Source of the DNA: WHSW01 sp035296705
GTDB taxonomy: Bacteria > Actinomycetota > Thermoleophilia > Solirubrobacterales > 70-9
Assembly (NCBI GenBank): GCA_035296705.1
Contig: DATHAL010000031.1
Location: 1 to 62,027 of the forward strand
Direction: 5' to 3'
Length of the DNA stretch: 62,027 nt
The notes below the pieces were generated by a model. It searched no databases. It was not told the DNA's origin and worked only from the letters and a program-made list of their open reading frames with translations. Shown piece after piece: positions 32,082 through 41,102 of the stretch; position 1 is the stretch's first letter, and each line of letters starts with the position of its first letter. A program made the position numbers and the translations under genes.

Positions 32082-33632
32082 GTGGCCACCGAGGCGGTCG
32101 AGCCAAGCCGAACCGCACCGCACTCCCGGGCGCCGGCGATCGCGGCGGCCTTTGTTCTGGCGGTGCTCTTGTTCGCGGGGTGCGACCTCGGCCTCGGCGG
32201 CGACGACTCGCCGGACGCGGGATCCGCGCCGGCGACGGGTGAGCCGATGCGCCTCGATCTGCTCGTCTACAACATCGAGTACGGCGGTGGGCCGGCGACC
32301 GACAGGGTGATCCGGCGCCTCGACGCCGACGTAGTAGGCGTGCTCGAGTCATACGAGCGACTGCCCGAGATCGCCAGGCGGACCGGCTACCCCTACTACA
32401 ACACCTCGCTGCAGTTGCTCTCGAAGTACCCGATCCTCGAGGCGTCGGGCGCCGACGGCCTCTACGGGCTGGTCGAGGTCGAGCCCGGCTATGTGCTTCC
32501 GTTCTTCAACGTGCACCTCGACTACGTCGAGTGGGGTCCGCGCGCGTTGCGAAACGGCGCCTCGGTGGCGTCGGTGATCAAAAGCGAGAACCGGGTGCGG
32601 ACGTCGGCGATGGAGCAGCCGATCGCGGCGATGGGCGAGCTGATCGAGGACGGCGAGCCAGTCTTTCTGACCGGCGACTTCAACCAACCATCGAGCCTCG
32701 ACTACACCGCGGATACCGTCGGCACCCGAGAGGGGATCGAGGAACCGGTCGCGTGGCCGGTGAGCGAGGAGCTGATCGACCTCGGTTTCCGCGATACCTA
32801 TAGGGAGACGCACCCCGATCCGGTCGCCGACCCCGGCATCACCCAGGGCAGCAGCGGCGAACGGATCGACTATGTCTATGCAGCGGGCCCGTCAACGACG
32901 ACCGACACCAAGCTGGTCGGTGAACCGGGGGGCAAGGACGTTGAGATCGAGGCGGCGCCATGGACCTCCGACCATCGCGCGGTGCTGTCGACGTTCGAGG
33001 TCGCGCCGGTGGCGATGCCGACCCTGGTCGCGGTCGACGCGCGTCTGCGGACCGTGGGCGACCAGATCACGGTCACCCACAACGTCCCGGGATCCGGCGA
33101 CAACGAGATCGCGATCGTGCCCGAGGAGGGCGATCCCGCCGATGCAGTAGAGACGCTGGAGGCCTCGGACGAGCGGGGAACGACGAAGCTCGAGAGCTCC
33201 GCGTTGCAGCCGGGCGCCTACGAAGCGGTGTTGATGGACGAGGACGAGGCCGAGGTCGCCCGCGTCCCGTTCTATCTCCGCGATCCACACGCTCGGCTCA
33301 AGCTGTCGACGGACAAGCGAATTTTCCGGCCCGGCGAGCCGATCGGGGTCTCATGGAGCGACGCCCCCGCCAACCGCTGGGACTGGCTCGGGGTCTACAA
33401 GGCCGCGGCGTCCGACCCCGCACACGACGACTACCTGGTCTGGGAATACTCAGGAGGCCATTCGGCGGGCACCGTCCCGCCGACGACTGATGGCGAGGCC
33501 TCGCTCGGTCCCGACAGCCAGGGGGCACCCTGGCCGCTTCCCGACGGCGACTACGTTCTCCACTACCTCCTCGCCGACCAATATGAGTCGGCCGGGAGGG
33601 TCGAGTTCAGCGTTCGCGGCGGCAGTCAGTAG
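32082..33632 (+). CDS. Lipoprotein with endonuclease/exonuclease/phosphatase domain and C-terminal Ig-like domains
   Basis: This 516-aa protein starts with GTG at 32082. It has a signal peptide with lipobox VLLFAGCDL (about Cys34), then an EEP-fold catalytic domain (about 58-305). Visible elements are LLVYNIEYGG, VVGVLESYERLPEIA, FFNVHLDYVEW, FLTGDFNQPSSLDY, ERIDYVYAAG and WTSDHRAVLSTFE, the DNase I-like metal and catalytic His set. The C-terminal about 200 residues are beta-rich (RIFRPGEPIGVSWSDAPANR), like domains of sphingomyelinase or phosphatase-type secreted proteins. It is probably a surface phosphodiesterase; nuclease versus lipid or phosphate ester substrate is open. Confidence 0.82.
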   Translation: MATEAVEPSRTAPHSRAPAIAAAFVLAVLLFAGCDLGLGGDDSPDAGSAPATGEPMRLDLLVYNIEYGGGPATDRVIRRLDADVVGVLESYERLPEIARRTGYPYYNTSLQLLSKYPILEASGADGLYGLVEVEPGYVLPFFNVHLDYVEWGPRALRNGASVASVIKSENRVRTSAMEQPIAAMGELIEDGEPVFLTGDFNQPSSLDYTADTVGTREGIEEPVAWPVSEELIDLGFRDTYRETHPDPVADPGITQGSSGERIDYVYAAGPSTTTDTKLVGEPGGKDVEIEAAPWTSDHRAVLSTFEVAPVAMPTLVAVDARLRTVGDQITVTHNVPGSGDNEIAIVPEEGDPADAVETLEASDERGTTKLESSALQPGAYEAVLMDEDEAEVARVPFYLRDPHARLKLSTDKRIFRPGEPIGVSWSDAPANRWDWLGVYKAAASDPAHDDYLVWEYSGGHSAGTVPPTTDGEASLGPDSQGAPWPLPDGDYVLHYLLADQYESAGRVEFSVRGGSQ

Positions 33633-33667
33633 GCGACGGGGCAGGCCCGGCACGCCGCGATTGCCAC

Positions 33668-34564
33668 TCAGGTCTCGAGATGGGCGAGCAGCGCCGGCAC
33701 GATTCGCTCGTGCGCGTCTTCCTGGAGGTAGTGGCCCGCGTCCTCGAGTCGGAGCACCTCGGCGTCGGGGAAGGTGCCGAGCCAGGCCTGCTCGAGGACG
33801 TCTGGTGTGAAGGCGACGTCCTTCATCGCCCACGCGATCCCGACCGGCTTGGAGCGGAAGTCGCGTTCGAGCCGCTCCTCGATCTCTGCGACCAGGTCGG
33901 AGACTGGACCCTCGGGCCCCGAGGGGATCTCGCGCGGGAAGACGAGGATCGCCGTACGGCTCGACCAGCTTCGGTGCGGCGCACGGTAGGCGCGCTTGAC
34001 GCCGTCGGTGAGCCGATCGCGGTGGACGACCCCGGCCCGGAACAGGAACGCGCGCTTGAACAGGTCGAGCCCCTTGACCATCACCTCCCCGACGGCTGGG
34101 GTCCGGAAGAGGTGAAGCGGCAGCGGTAGCTTCACGCGCTCGCGCGGGCGATGGGCGAACGTGTTGAGGACGAAGAGGCCGCGAACGCGCTCGGGATGGC
34201 GCGTCGCCCACCAGAGCCCGATCGGCCCTCCCCAGTCCTGCGGCACCACCGTTGCTTCGCGCAGGTCGAGCGACTCGAGCAGGGCCTCGGCGCGCTTCGC
34301 GTGACGCTCGATCGTGTAGAGCTCGGGGCGGTCCGGTTTCTCGGAGCGTCCGAAGCCAAGATGGTCGATCGCGATCGCCCGGTTTCCGGCCTGGACCAGC
34401 GGCGGGATGAAGTTGCGGTACAGAAACGACCAGGTCGGGTTCCCATGCACCATGACCACGGGGTTGCCGGCGGGCGGGCCCTCGTCGACGTAGTGCATGC
34501 GGCCGTCGGGAGTGTCGAACCAGCGAGGCTCGTACGGCCAAAGGCCATCGAAGGTCCAGTCCAC
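33668..34564 (-). CDS. Haloalkane dehalogenase-like alpha/beta hydrolase
   Basis: This 298-aa protein starts with GTG at 34564. The haloalkane dehalogenase signature is clear: HGNPTWSFLYRNFIP (oxyanion region), the nucleophile Asp in VVPQDWGGPIGLWWA, and the catalytic His in LEDAGHYLQEDA. These enzymes hydrolyse carbon-halogen bonds, though many annotated relatives have untested substrates. It is last in a three-gene minus-strand run after NrtS (31-nt gap). A longer in-frame extension upstream would overlap NrtS and is rejected. Confidence 0.88.
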   Translation of the reverse strand: MDWTFDGLWPYEPRWFDTPDGRMHYVDEGPPAGNPVVMVHGNPTWSFLYRNFIPPLVQAGNRAIAIDHLGFGRSEKPDRPELYTIERHAKRAEALLESLDLREATVVPQDWGGPIGLWWATRHPERVRGLFVLNTFAHRPRERVKLPLPLHLFRTPAVGEVMVKGLDLFKRAFLFRAGVVHRDRLTDGVKRAYRAPHRSWSSRTAILVFPREIPSGPEGPVSDLVAEIEERLERDFRSKPVGIAWAMKDVAFTPDVLEQAWLGTFPDAEVLRLEDAGHYLQEDAHERIVPALLAHLET

Positions 34565-34595
34565 AGCGATGCCGATCCTAATGCGCGGCGTCCGG

Positions 34596-34856
34596 CTAGC
34601 CGCGCCCATCGGCGTGCTGGCCGGCCAGCAGCCCGAAGTTCGAGACGACGAATGGAACGCAGAAGTTGAGGCCGACCTTGATCCAGGTGAGGCCGGTGGC
34701 ATCGCCGCCGAGGATCACATCAGCCTGGTTGATCAGCGTGAGGATGAGCCCGACGACGAGAGCGATCCGAACGGTGCTTCGCAGGTGCTCGGGACGAATG
34801 CAGGTCTCGTAGGCCTGCCTGACGCGCCCGGGTCGCCACGTCTGGTCGGCGGCCAT
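34596..34856 (-). CDS. NrtS-like small membrane protein (nitrate/nitrite transporter family)
   Basis: This 86-aa protein has two transmembrane helices (about 28-46, STVRIALVVGLILTLINQAD, and about 58-77, WIKVGLNFCVPFVVSNFGLL). The sequence pattern LINQAD...WIKVGLNFCVPFVVS matches the NrtS family, originally linked to cyanobacterial nitrate/nitrite uptake. Function in other lineages is unclear. The start at 34856 lies 11 nt after the stop of the upstream oxidoreductase fusion, so the two are co-transcribed. Confidence 0.8.
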   Translation of the reverse strand: MAADQTWRPGRVRQAYETCIRPEHLRSTVRIALVVGLILTLINQADVILGGDATGLTWIKVGLNFCVPFVVSNFGLLAGQHADGRG

Positions 34857-34867
34857 CGGCGTAGCGG

Positions 34868-36556
34868 CTACGTCCGCGGCGTCTCGAGCGACGTGTGGAT
34901 GGAGCGGACGACGAGCGCGCCGTCGCCGACGGCCGCGGCCACGCGCTTGGTCGAGCCTCGCCGGACATCGCCGACGGCAAAGACGCCGCGCCTCGTGCAC
35001 TCGAGCAACAGCGGAGCTCGGCTCTCGCCGTCCCAGTGTCGAGAGAAGTCCGGATGGTGACGAGCCTCTTCGCCGGTCACCACGAAGCCCTTGTCGTCGC
35101 GGCCGACGAAATCGACCAGCCCCTCCGATCTCGGAGAGGCGCCGATCATCGCGAACACCGCTGACGTCTGCACGCGGCGGTCGGGGCCGGCGCCGGAGAT
35201 CACCACGGCTTCGAGCTTGTCTTCGCCCTCCAGGGCTCCAACCTCACAGCCCGCCCAGACGTGAACGTTCGACTTGGTCTCGATCTGGTCAACGAGATAG
35301 CGCGACATCGCCAGCTCGAGGCGCCGCCGGGCGACGACGTGGACCTGGCGCGCGTTGTCGGCGAGCTTCACCACCGCCTGGCCGGCGGAGTTTCCCCCGC
35401 CCACGACGACGACATCCTCCTGCGAGCACTGCTGAGCCTCGGCGTGGGTCGCCGCGTAATAAAGGCCCAGACCCTCGAAGCGCTCGGCGTTTTCGGCCGG
35501 AAGCCGGCGATAGTCGGCGCCCGGGGCCAGGACGACGGATCGGCCGCGCACGCGCTGACCGCCGGCAAGCTCGACCTCACGCAGTCCCTCGGGCCCGAGC
35601 TCCGAGATATGAGCAGCCTCGTGAACGCTCGAGATCACGGCGCCGAACTTGCGCGCCTGAAGCGTCGCCCGCCGGGTGAGCTCGGCCCCGGAAAGACCGG
35701 TGGGAAAGCCGAGGTAGTTCTCGATTCGAGCGCTCGTACCGGCCTGGCCGCCCGGTGCGAAGCGTTCGACGACCAGGGTGCTGAGACCCTCCGAGGACGC
35801 GTAGACGGCAGCGGCCAACCCGGCCGGCCCGCCGCCGAGCACCACGACGTCGAAGGTCTGGCCGTCGACCTGCGCCCGCAGGCCCAGCTCGTCGGCGACG
35901 GTCGCCACCGTGGCCGGCCGGATGACGCTGTCGGCCCGGACCAGCACCGGGCACTCCGCGGTCCCGATGCCGAGCCCGTCGAGCAGGGCACGACTCTCCT
36001 CGTCGGTGGTGAGGTCGTGCCAGGTGAAGGGCACGAGGTTTCGCTCCAGCAGTTCCCGCACCGCAAAGGCCTCGCTGGACCACCGGGACCCGATCAGCCG
36101 TTGCTGGCCGTAGCCGCGGCCCTGCAGCCACTCCCGGCGCTCGACCATCGTTCGCAGGAGGAGGTCGCCGAGCTCGGCGGCGGTCGCAACCACCCGGCGT
36201 ACGTCTTCGGTCGGGATCGCCAGCAACGACGTCGGTTCGGCCGCGACCCCGGCCGCGATCGTCGGCTCGCCCGTGAACATCGAGATGTCGCCGATGAACG
36301 TCCCCGGCCGGCACTGCGTGAAGTAGCGGTCTCCCTCGGGCCGGCGTTCGATGATGTCCACGGCCCCGCTGTGGACGACGTACAGCGGCGTCTCGCGGCT
36401 CCCGTGCTCCCACACGACCTCGCCGGCCGCCAGCGATAGGCGGGTACCGATCTCGCCGAGGTATTCGACCTGCGACGGCGTCAGCCTCGGGAAGAGCGTC
36501 GGATCGTCGGGATCGAGGAAATCCTCTTCCGGAGTCGGTGCACGGTCGGTCGCCAC
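34868..36556 (-). CDS. cNMP-binding sensor fused to thioredoxin-reductase-like FAD oxidoreductase
   Basis: This 562-aa fusion has three parts. Residues about 20-140 form a cyclic nucleotide-binding domain (GEVVWEHGSRETPLYVVHSG, then FIGDISMFTGEPTIAAGVAA). Residues about 160-235 form a glutaredoxin-like module with no CxxC. Residues about 238-555 form a TrxR-type FAD/NAD(P) domain (VVVLGGGPAGLAAAVYASSE, then VVVVGGGNSAGQAVVKLADN). The CATC redox pair of thioredoxin reductase is replaced (GLYYAATHAEAQQC), so classic thioredoxin reduction is unlikely. The first gene of a run with NrtS and a dehalogenase, it is probably a nucleotide-gated NAD(P)H-dependent oxidoreductase of unknown partner. Confidence 0.88.
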   Translation of the reverse strand: MATDRAPTPEEDFLDPDDPTLFPRLTPSQVEYLGEIGTRLSLAAGEVVWEHGSRETPLYVVHSGAVDIIERRPEGDRYFTQCRPGTFIGDISMFTGEPTIAAGVAAEPTSLLAIPTEDVRRVVATAAELGDLLLRTMVERREWLQGRGYGQQRLIGSRWSSEAFAVRELLERNLVPFTWHDLTTDEESRALLDGLGIGTAECPVLVRADSVIRPATVATVADELGLRAQVDGQTFDVVVLGGGPAGLAAAVYASSEGLSTLVVERFAPGGQAGTSARIENYLGFPTGLSGAELTRRATLQARKFGAVISSVHEAAHISELGPEGLREVELAGGQRVRGRSVVLAPGADYRRLPAENAERFEGLGLYYAATHAEAQQCSQEDVVVVGGGNSAGQAVVKLADNARQVHVVARRRLELAMSRYLVDQIETKSNVHVWAGCEVGALEGEDKLEAVVISGAGPDRRVQTSAVFAMIGASPRSEGLVDFVGRDDKGFVVTGEEARHHPDFSRHWDGESRAPLLLECTRRGVFAVGDVRRGSTKRVAAAVGDGALVVRSIHTSLETPRT

Positions 36557-36607
36557 TCCTGCTCAGAGATAGCAGGCATCGGGTTCGACCCGTCCGGCTG
36601 AGGCGGA

Positions 36608-36635
36608 TCAGGCTTCAGGCATGTCTAAAGCCTGA
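36608..36635. promoter_or_regulatory. Inverted repeat between divergent genes
   Basis: TCAGGCTT (36608-36615) and AAGCCTGA (36628-36635) are perfect 8-bp arms separated by 12 bp. It lies in the 165-bp divergent region between the sensor-oxidoreductase (start 36556, minus) and the VOC protein (start 36722, plus). It could be an operator for either side. Confidence 0.4.
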
Positions 36636-36721
36636 AACGGAGCGGCCGCGACGAACGGGCGACCGATGAGTCACGCAGGTCCCGCGGGTCCCTACTCATA
36701 AAGCAGAACAGGAGGCTCAAC

Positions 36722-37105
36722 ATGTTCGAGAACACGAAGGCGTTCAGCAGCTTCGCTGTCGACGATGCGGAAAAGGCGCGCCCGTTCTACGGCGAGACGC
36801 TCGGGCTGCGGACCGAGCTTTTGGAGGCCCAGATCGGGCTGCTCGCGCTCCACCTCGCCGGCGATCGCGACGTGCTCATCTACGAGAAGCCGGACTTCGT
36901 CCCGGCGACGTACACGGTCCTGAACTTCCCTGTGGACGACATCGACGCCGCCGTGGATCAACTCGCTGCGCGGGGTGTGAGCTTCGAGCGGTACGAGGCG
37001 TTCGAGCAGGACGAGAAGGGCATCTCGCGCGCGGGTGGGCCGCCGATCGCGTGGTTCAGGGATCCGGCCGGAAACATCCTCGCCGTGCTCGAGCAACAGC
37101 CGTAG
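36722..37105 (+). CDS. VOC (glyoxalase/bleomycin resistance fold) protein
   Basis: This 127-aa protein has the paired beta-alpha-beta-beta-beta modules of the VOC superfamily (FSSFAVDDAEKARPFYGETL, later LNFPVDDIDAAVDQLAARGV and AWFRDPAGNILAVLEQ). Possible metal ligands are few, and the N-terminal His is absent, so it may be non-catalytic or a binding protein. It has a strong Shine-Dalgarno (AGGAGG). It is divergent from the sensor-oxidoreductase and followed by the PBP4-like gene 117 nt downstream. Confidence 0.85.
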   Translation: MFENTKAFSSFAVDDAEKARPFYGETLGLRTELLEAQIGLLALHLAGDRDVLIYEKPDFVPATYTVLNFPVDDIDAAVDQLAARGVSFERYEAFEQDEKGISRAGGPPIAWFRDPAGNILAVLEQQP

Positions 37106-37222
37106 GGCGGTCGCCGTCGCCATCGTCCCGGCTCTTCGAGGAATCGGGCACTCGCTACTGTTTCCGTTCCATTCAGGGTGCCGGTCCTGGAAGGGCCGAC
37201 TCAATCCGGCAAGGAGGCTGTC

Positions 37223-38854
37223 GTGAATCGGACCCGTCCACGCGTTCGGATGCGTGCCGCGCGTCCGCTCGGGCTTGCGATCGCCACCCTGCTGCTCGTC
37301 CTCCCGGGCGCGGTCGCGCACGCGACCACGCCCGCGAAGCCGCTCACCGACTCCGAGCTCACGCAGATCCAGAGCCTGATGGCGACGCCGCCGTTCGACC
37401 TCGCCGTCTGGGGAATGTCGGTCTCCGACCTCGATACGGGCAAGGTGCTCTATGAGCAGAACGCGGACTCGCTGTTCTACACCGCGTCGACGACCAAGAA
37501 CTTCACCTCGGCGGCGACGCTCGACAGGCTCGGCAAGAACCACCGCTTTCGCACGCCGGTGGTGCGCCTCGGCGACGTCTCCGCGAGCGGGACGCTCCGA
37601 GGCCGGCTGGCGCTGGTCGCCTCGGGCGATCTGACGATGGGCGGCCGCGCTCTGCCGAACGGCGGCGTCGCCTACACCGGCTTCGATCACATGGACGCGA
37701 ACGAGGTGCCGGGCCACGCGACGCTGACGCCGCAGAACCCGCTCGCCGGGCTCGACAGTCTCGCCCGACAGGTGCGTCGCTCCGGCGTCAAGCGAGTCGC
37801 CGGCGATGTCGTCATCGACGATCGGCTGTGGAGAGCGCGCATGGTCGGCCACGAGGTGGTTTCGCCGATCGTGATCAACGACAACGCGATCGACATCACG
37901 ATGCGCCCGGGCAAGGTCGGCGGTCCGGTGCGTGCGCAGACGCGGCCCTCGAGCGCCGCCTACGACATCGACGTGCGGGTCAAGACCGTCGGTCAGGACG
38001 ACCCGACGGACGTCGTCGTCCACGAAGCACACGGGCACACCGTCCGAGTCACCGGGACGCTGGCAGCTGGCTCGAAGCCGTTCGTGCAGATCTTCCGGGT
38101 GCCGGACCCCGCGTACTTCGCCCGCTCGCTGTTCGTCGACGCGCTGCGCCGGGCCGGCGTCCGGGTCGACGCGCCGACCGTGGCGCCGAATCGCGCCGGT
38201 CGCCTGCCGGCGCGCGGCACGGTGGCCGGAGGCCCGCGGCTCGCCCGATTGATCTCGCCGCGGCTCTCTGAGTTCGTAAAGCTGATCCAGAAGGTGAGCC
38301 ACAACCTCGGCGCCAACACGGTGCCGTTCTGGCTCAGCGCCCAGAAGGGCCGCTCGAGCCTGGGACGGGGCATGCGGATGATCCGCGACTACGCGCGGCA
38401 GGCGGGCGTGCCCGCCGATCAGTTCGAGCTCGTCGACGGCCAAGGCGGGCCGGGCAACCGCATCTCCCCGGGCGCGATGGTGACGCTCCTACGCTACGTC
38501 CAGGGCCAAAAGTACGCCAAGGCGTTCTATGACGCGCTTCCGATCAAGGGCGTCGACGGGATCCCGATGGATCCCGAGCTCGACCCGGCGACCGGGCACG
38601 TGGTCCAGAAGAACGGCGTCAACGGCGCCGAGGACGCCGAGGGCAGGCTCGAGGTGCAGTCGATGGCGCTGGCCGGCTACGTGACCGCCGGCGAGCGACG
38701 GCTGGCGTTCGACGTGGTCGTAAACCACGTCCCGATCTTTGGACCCGACGGGCAACACAGCGAGGATCCCGCCGCCCTCGTGGCCGCCTTCACGCGCTTC
38801 GAGCCGCTCGAGGCGATCACCTCGCTGCTCTACACGTCGCAGCTCGACGGCTGA
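37223..38854 (+). CDS. PBP4-type (S13) D-Ala-D-Ala carboxypeptidase/endopeptidase, atypical third motif
   Basis: This 543-aa secreted protein has its GTG start at 37223 set by the Shine-Dalgarno AAGGAGG. The signal peptide is at about 12-35. The nucleophile motif STTK occurs in YTASTTKNFTSAATLDRLG, and SHN in VSHNLGANT. A long insert between them is as in S13 enzymes, and the catalytic domain ends with ALAGYVTAGERRLAFDVVVN. The expected KTG box is KNG followed by an acidic insert (VQKNGVNGAEDAEGRLEVQS), which weakens the case for normal DD-peptidase activity. Family members trim peptidoglycan cross-links outside the cell membrane. Confidence 0.85.
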   Translation: MNRTRPRVRMRAARPLGLAIATLLLVLPGAVAHATTPAKPLTDSELTQIQSLMATPPFDLAVWGMSVSDLDTGKVLYEQNADSLFYTASTTKNFTSAATLDRLGKNHRFRTPVVRLGDVSASGTLRGRLALVASGDLTMGGRALPNGGVAYTGFDHMDANEVPGHATLTPQNPLAGLDSLARQVRRSGVKRVAGDVVIDDRLWRARMVGHEVVSPIVINDNAIDITMRPGKVGGPVRAQTRPSSAAYDIDVRVKTVGQDDPTDVVVHEAHGHTVRVTGTLAAGSKPFVQIFRVPDPAYFARSLFVDALRRAGVRVDAPTVAPNRAGRLPARGTVAGGPRLARLISPRLSEFVKLIQKVSHNLGANTVPFWLSAQKGRSSLGRGMRMIRDYARQAGVPADQFELVDGQGGPGNRISPGAMVTLLRYVQGQKYAKAFYDALPIKGVDGIPMDPELDPATGHVVQKNGVNGAEDAEGRLEVQSMALAGYVTAGERRLAFDVVVNHVPIFGPDGQHSEDPAALVAAFTRFEPLEAITSLLYTSQLDG

Positions 38855-38904
38855 GGAGCAGACGCGAAACGGCCGGGTATGAGGCCGCGCCGAGATAGCG
38901 GCCG

Positions 38905-40659
38905 CTAGCCCGCCCGCGGCGGGCAGCGCAGCTTGCGCTTCAACGTCGCCTGCCGCCCGTCGATCAGCGTCGCCTTCACGTCGACCGCGCCCTTGCCCAG
39001 CCGACGGCGCGGAAGCTGGGCTCGAAACGGCGCGCGGCGATCGCTGCGGAAGAGGCGCCCGAACGCGCCGAAGCGCGCCCGCCGCACGAGCTTCGCGTCG
39101 TCGCCGACCAGCCGCACGATCACGTACGCCTCCGTGCATGCGTCCGCGCCATCGCGCTTCACCCGGAGCTGCGGCCGCGTGTGGCACTCGGCACCGTCGC
39201 AGACGCGCAGCCGCCTGAGCTCGCGGTGAAGGGCCCTGCGAACGTCCTCGTAGCGCGGATCCGCGTGCACCGAGTCGAGCTCGTAGGGGTCGCGCTTCAG
39301 GTCGTAGAGCTCCTTCTCGCCTCGGTCCTTGCGAGCGAAGTGCTCGGCGTAGGCGTAGCGCTGTGTGCGTATCCCCTTGTAGGTGTTGGTGTCGAAGAGG
39401 ATCTCGCGGCCGAGCTCACGATCGGGCCGCGCGATCAGCGGCAGCAGCGAGCGGCCGTCCTCAGGGATGCCCGGCGTGGCGCCGGCGGCCGCCAGCACCG
39501 TTGGCGCGAAGTCGACGTTCCCGACCAGTTCGTCGATGGTCGACCCCGCTGGGATCCCCGGCCCCCGCATCAGCAGGGGGATGTGCGTCGCCTCCTCATA
39601 GAAGCGGTTCTTACCGAAGATGATCCGGTGCTCGCCGTGGAAGAACCCGTTGTCGGATGCGAAGACCACGTAGGTGTTGTCGAGCTCCCCGGTGGCCGCG
39701 AGCGCGTTCATGACCTTCTCGACGCCCTGATCGACCGCAAGCAGCGACGCGAGCTCGCAGGTGTAGATGTCGTCGATCGCCTGCGTATCGCCGTCCGTGA
39801 GCGGCGCGAGCGCCTGGAGCGAGCGCGGCTTTTCGGAGATGTCGGCCTCGTTGTAGGCCGGAGCCGGCGGAAGCGGCTCGTTGACGAATGCGTCGAGGTG
39901 GCGCGCCGCGGGCTTCGCGTTGCCGGCGCATCGGTCCGGCACCGAGTTCGGCGGCCTCGGGTCGCCGCTGTGCGGGGCGTTGTAGGAGAGCCAGAGGAGG
40001 TACGGCTGCGGCTCGGGCGCCCGTCGCTCGATGAAGTCCACGGCCTTCCCCGTGTAGACGTCGGTCGAGTATGTCTCGGGATGCTTCGGCGCCACCGGGT
40101 TCTCGTTCGGGTCGCCGTAGGTCACCAGCTGGCCGTCCTCGAGCAGCTGATATCCGTAATAGCGGTTCTCGGTCTTCTCGCCGTGCCACTCAGACCAGCC
40201 CGGCGGCACGCCGACGGGGCTCGTGTTGTAGCCGTTCATCAGCTTCCCGATCAGCCCCGTGTAGTAGCCGGCGCGGCTCAGCCACACGGGCAGCGTCTCC
40301 TCCGCGTTCAGCGCCTGAAAGCCGCCGATCGGCGGGTAGTTCTCGAGCACGCGGTGGTTGTGCGCGTACTGGCCGGTGAGGAATGTCGCCCGCGAGGGGC
40401 AACACAGGGGAAACGAGACGAAGGCGTTCTCGAAGGTCGCGCCCGGAGCGCCGATCAGGGCCGTGGTCCGCGGCAGGACCCGCATCTGCTCGAGCGTCTG
40501 GTCGTCGGTGAGGATGAAGACGAAGTTCGGCGGCGGCGTCGTCGCGACCGGGCCGCCCCACGACCGGGGTGAGGCCGTCAGGGATGCGGCGACGACGAGT
40601 GCGGCCGCCACCGCCACGGCCGTAAATCGCCGGCCTCGCGCTCCGGGTTCCCTGCCCAC
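38905..40659 (-). CDS. Secreted sulfatase (arylsulfatase family)
   Basis: This 584-aa protein has a signal peptide (about 12-30). The sulfatase signature is LCCPSRATFLTGQ, in which the first Cys of CxPSR becomes formylglycine. Metal-site motifs are FVFILTDDQT (Asp-Asp) and FASDNGFFHGEHR (Asp-Asn). The family hydrolyses sulfate esters of sugars or aromatics outside the cell. The C-terminal about 100 residues are basic and Cys-containing (VCDGAECHTRPQLRVKRDG), a separate small domain not part of the core. It is convergent with the PBP4-like gene. Confidence 0.92.
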   Translation of the reverse strand: MGREPGARGRRFTAVAVAAALVVAASLTASPRSWGGPVATTPPPNFVFILTDDQTLEQMRVLPRTTALIGAPGATFENAFVSFPLCCPSRATFLTGQYAHNHRVLENYPPIGGFQALNAEETLPVWLSRAGYYTGLIGKLMNGYNTSPVGVPPGWSEWHGEKTENRYYGYQLLEDGQLVTYGDPNENPVAPKHPETYSTDVYTGKAVDFIERRAPEPQPYLLWLSYNAPHSGDPRPPNSVPDRCAGNAKPAARHLDAFVNEPLPPAPAYNEADISEKPRSLQALAPLTDGDTQAIDDIYTCELASLLAVDQGVEKVMNALAATGELDNTYVVFASDNGFFHGEHRIIFGKNRFYEEATHIPLLMRGPGIPAGSTIDELVGNVDFAPTVLAAAGATPGIPEDGRSLLPLIARPDRELGREILFDTNTYKGIRTQRYAYAEHFARKDRGEKELYDLKRDPYELDSVHADPRYEDVRRALHRELRRLRVCDGAECHTRPQLRVKRDGADACTEAYVIVRLVGDDAKLVRRARFGAFGRLFRSDRRAPFRAQLPRRRLGKGAVDVKATLIDGRQATLKRKLRCPPRAG

Positions 40660-40717
40660 CAGGGTCAGGCTAGCGCGCAGCGATGCGGCGCTTGAACGCC
40701 GGCCGCTTTCCCCTGCC

Positions 40718-41062
40718 CTAGTCGAGGTTCCAGCCGAAGTAGACCTCGGTCCGCGCGATCTTGCCCGCGTCGTCGATCGTGACGACCTCGGTGTTGCGGC
40801 CGCCGGTTCCGTCCGGGCGGCGAAGCTCGTAGGTGACGATCACCTCATCGCCCGATTCGACGAGCCGGACGAGCCGGAACTCCTGGCCACCGCCGGCACC
40901 GGGCCAGCAGCGCTCGAACCAGCCGTCGCGGTCGAGGCGCGGGTCCGGCGGACTCGAGAACGTGAAGCCGTCGCTCAGGCGCTCCTCGAAGAAGCTCCGG
41001 TCGCCGGCCGCGAAGGCCAGGTAGCTGCGGCGTGCGATCTCGACCCGCTCGGTGCCTGTCAT
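40718..41062 (-). CDS. SnoaL/NTF2-like protein
   Basis: This 114-aa protein starts with ATG at 41062 and has a strong Shine-Dalgarno (GGAGGAG). The cone-shaped NTF2-like pattern is clear (ARRSYLAFAAGDRSFFEERL, then VTYELRRPDGTGGRNTEVVT and ARTEVYFGWNLD). Such proteins are small isomerases, hydrolases or ligand binders; the reaction is unknown. An upstream in-frame ATG would run into the divergent gene and is rejected. It is divergent from the DUF4242 protein across a perfect 16-bp palindrome. Confidence 0.85.
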   Translation of the reverse strand: MTGTERVEIARRSYLAFAAGDRSFFEERLSDGFTFSSPPDPRLDRDGWFERCWPGAGGGQEFRLVRLVESGDEVIVTYELRRPDGTGGRNTEVVTIDDAGKIARTEVYFGWNLD

Positions 41063-41102
41063 TGCGCTCCTCCTTACGCCGCCAAGCGTGACGGGAGTCA
41101 TA

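Noticed and set aside
38896..38907. Perfect 12-bp palindrome TAGCGGCCGCTA at the convergent gene ends
   Set aside because: It is short, GC-rich and overlaps the sulfatase stop codon. It has no U-run, and such NotI-like palindromes arise by chance in this base composition.
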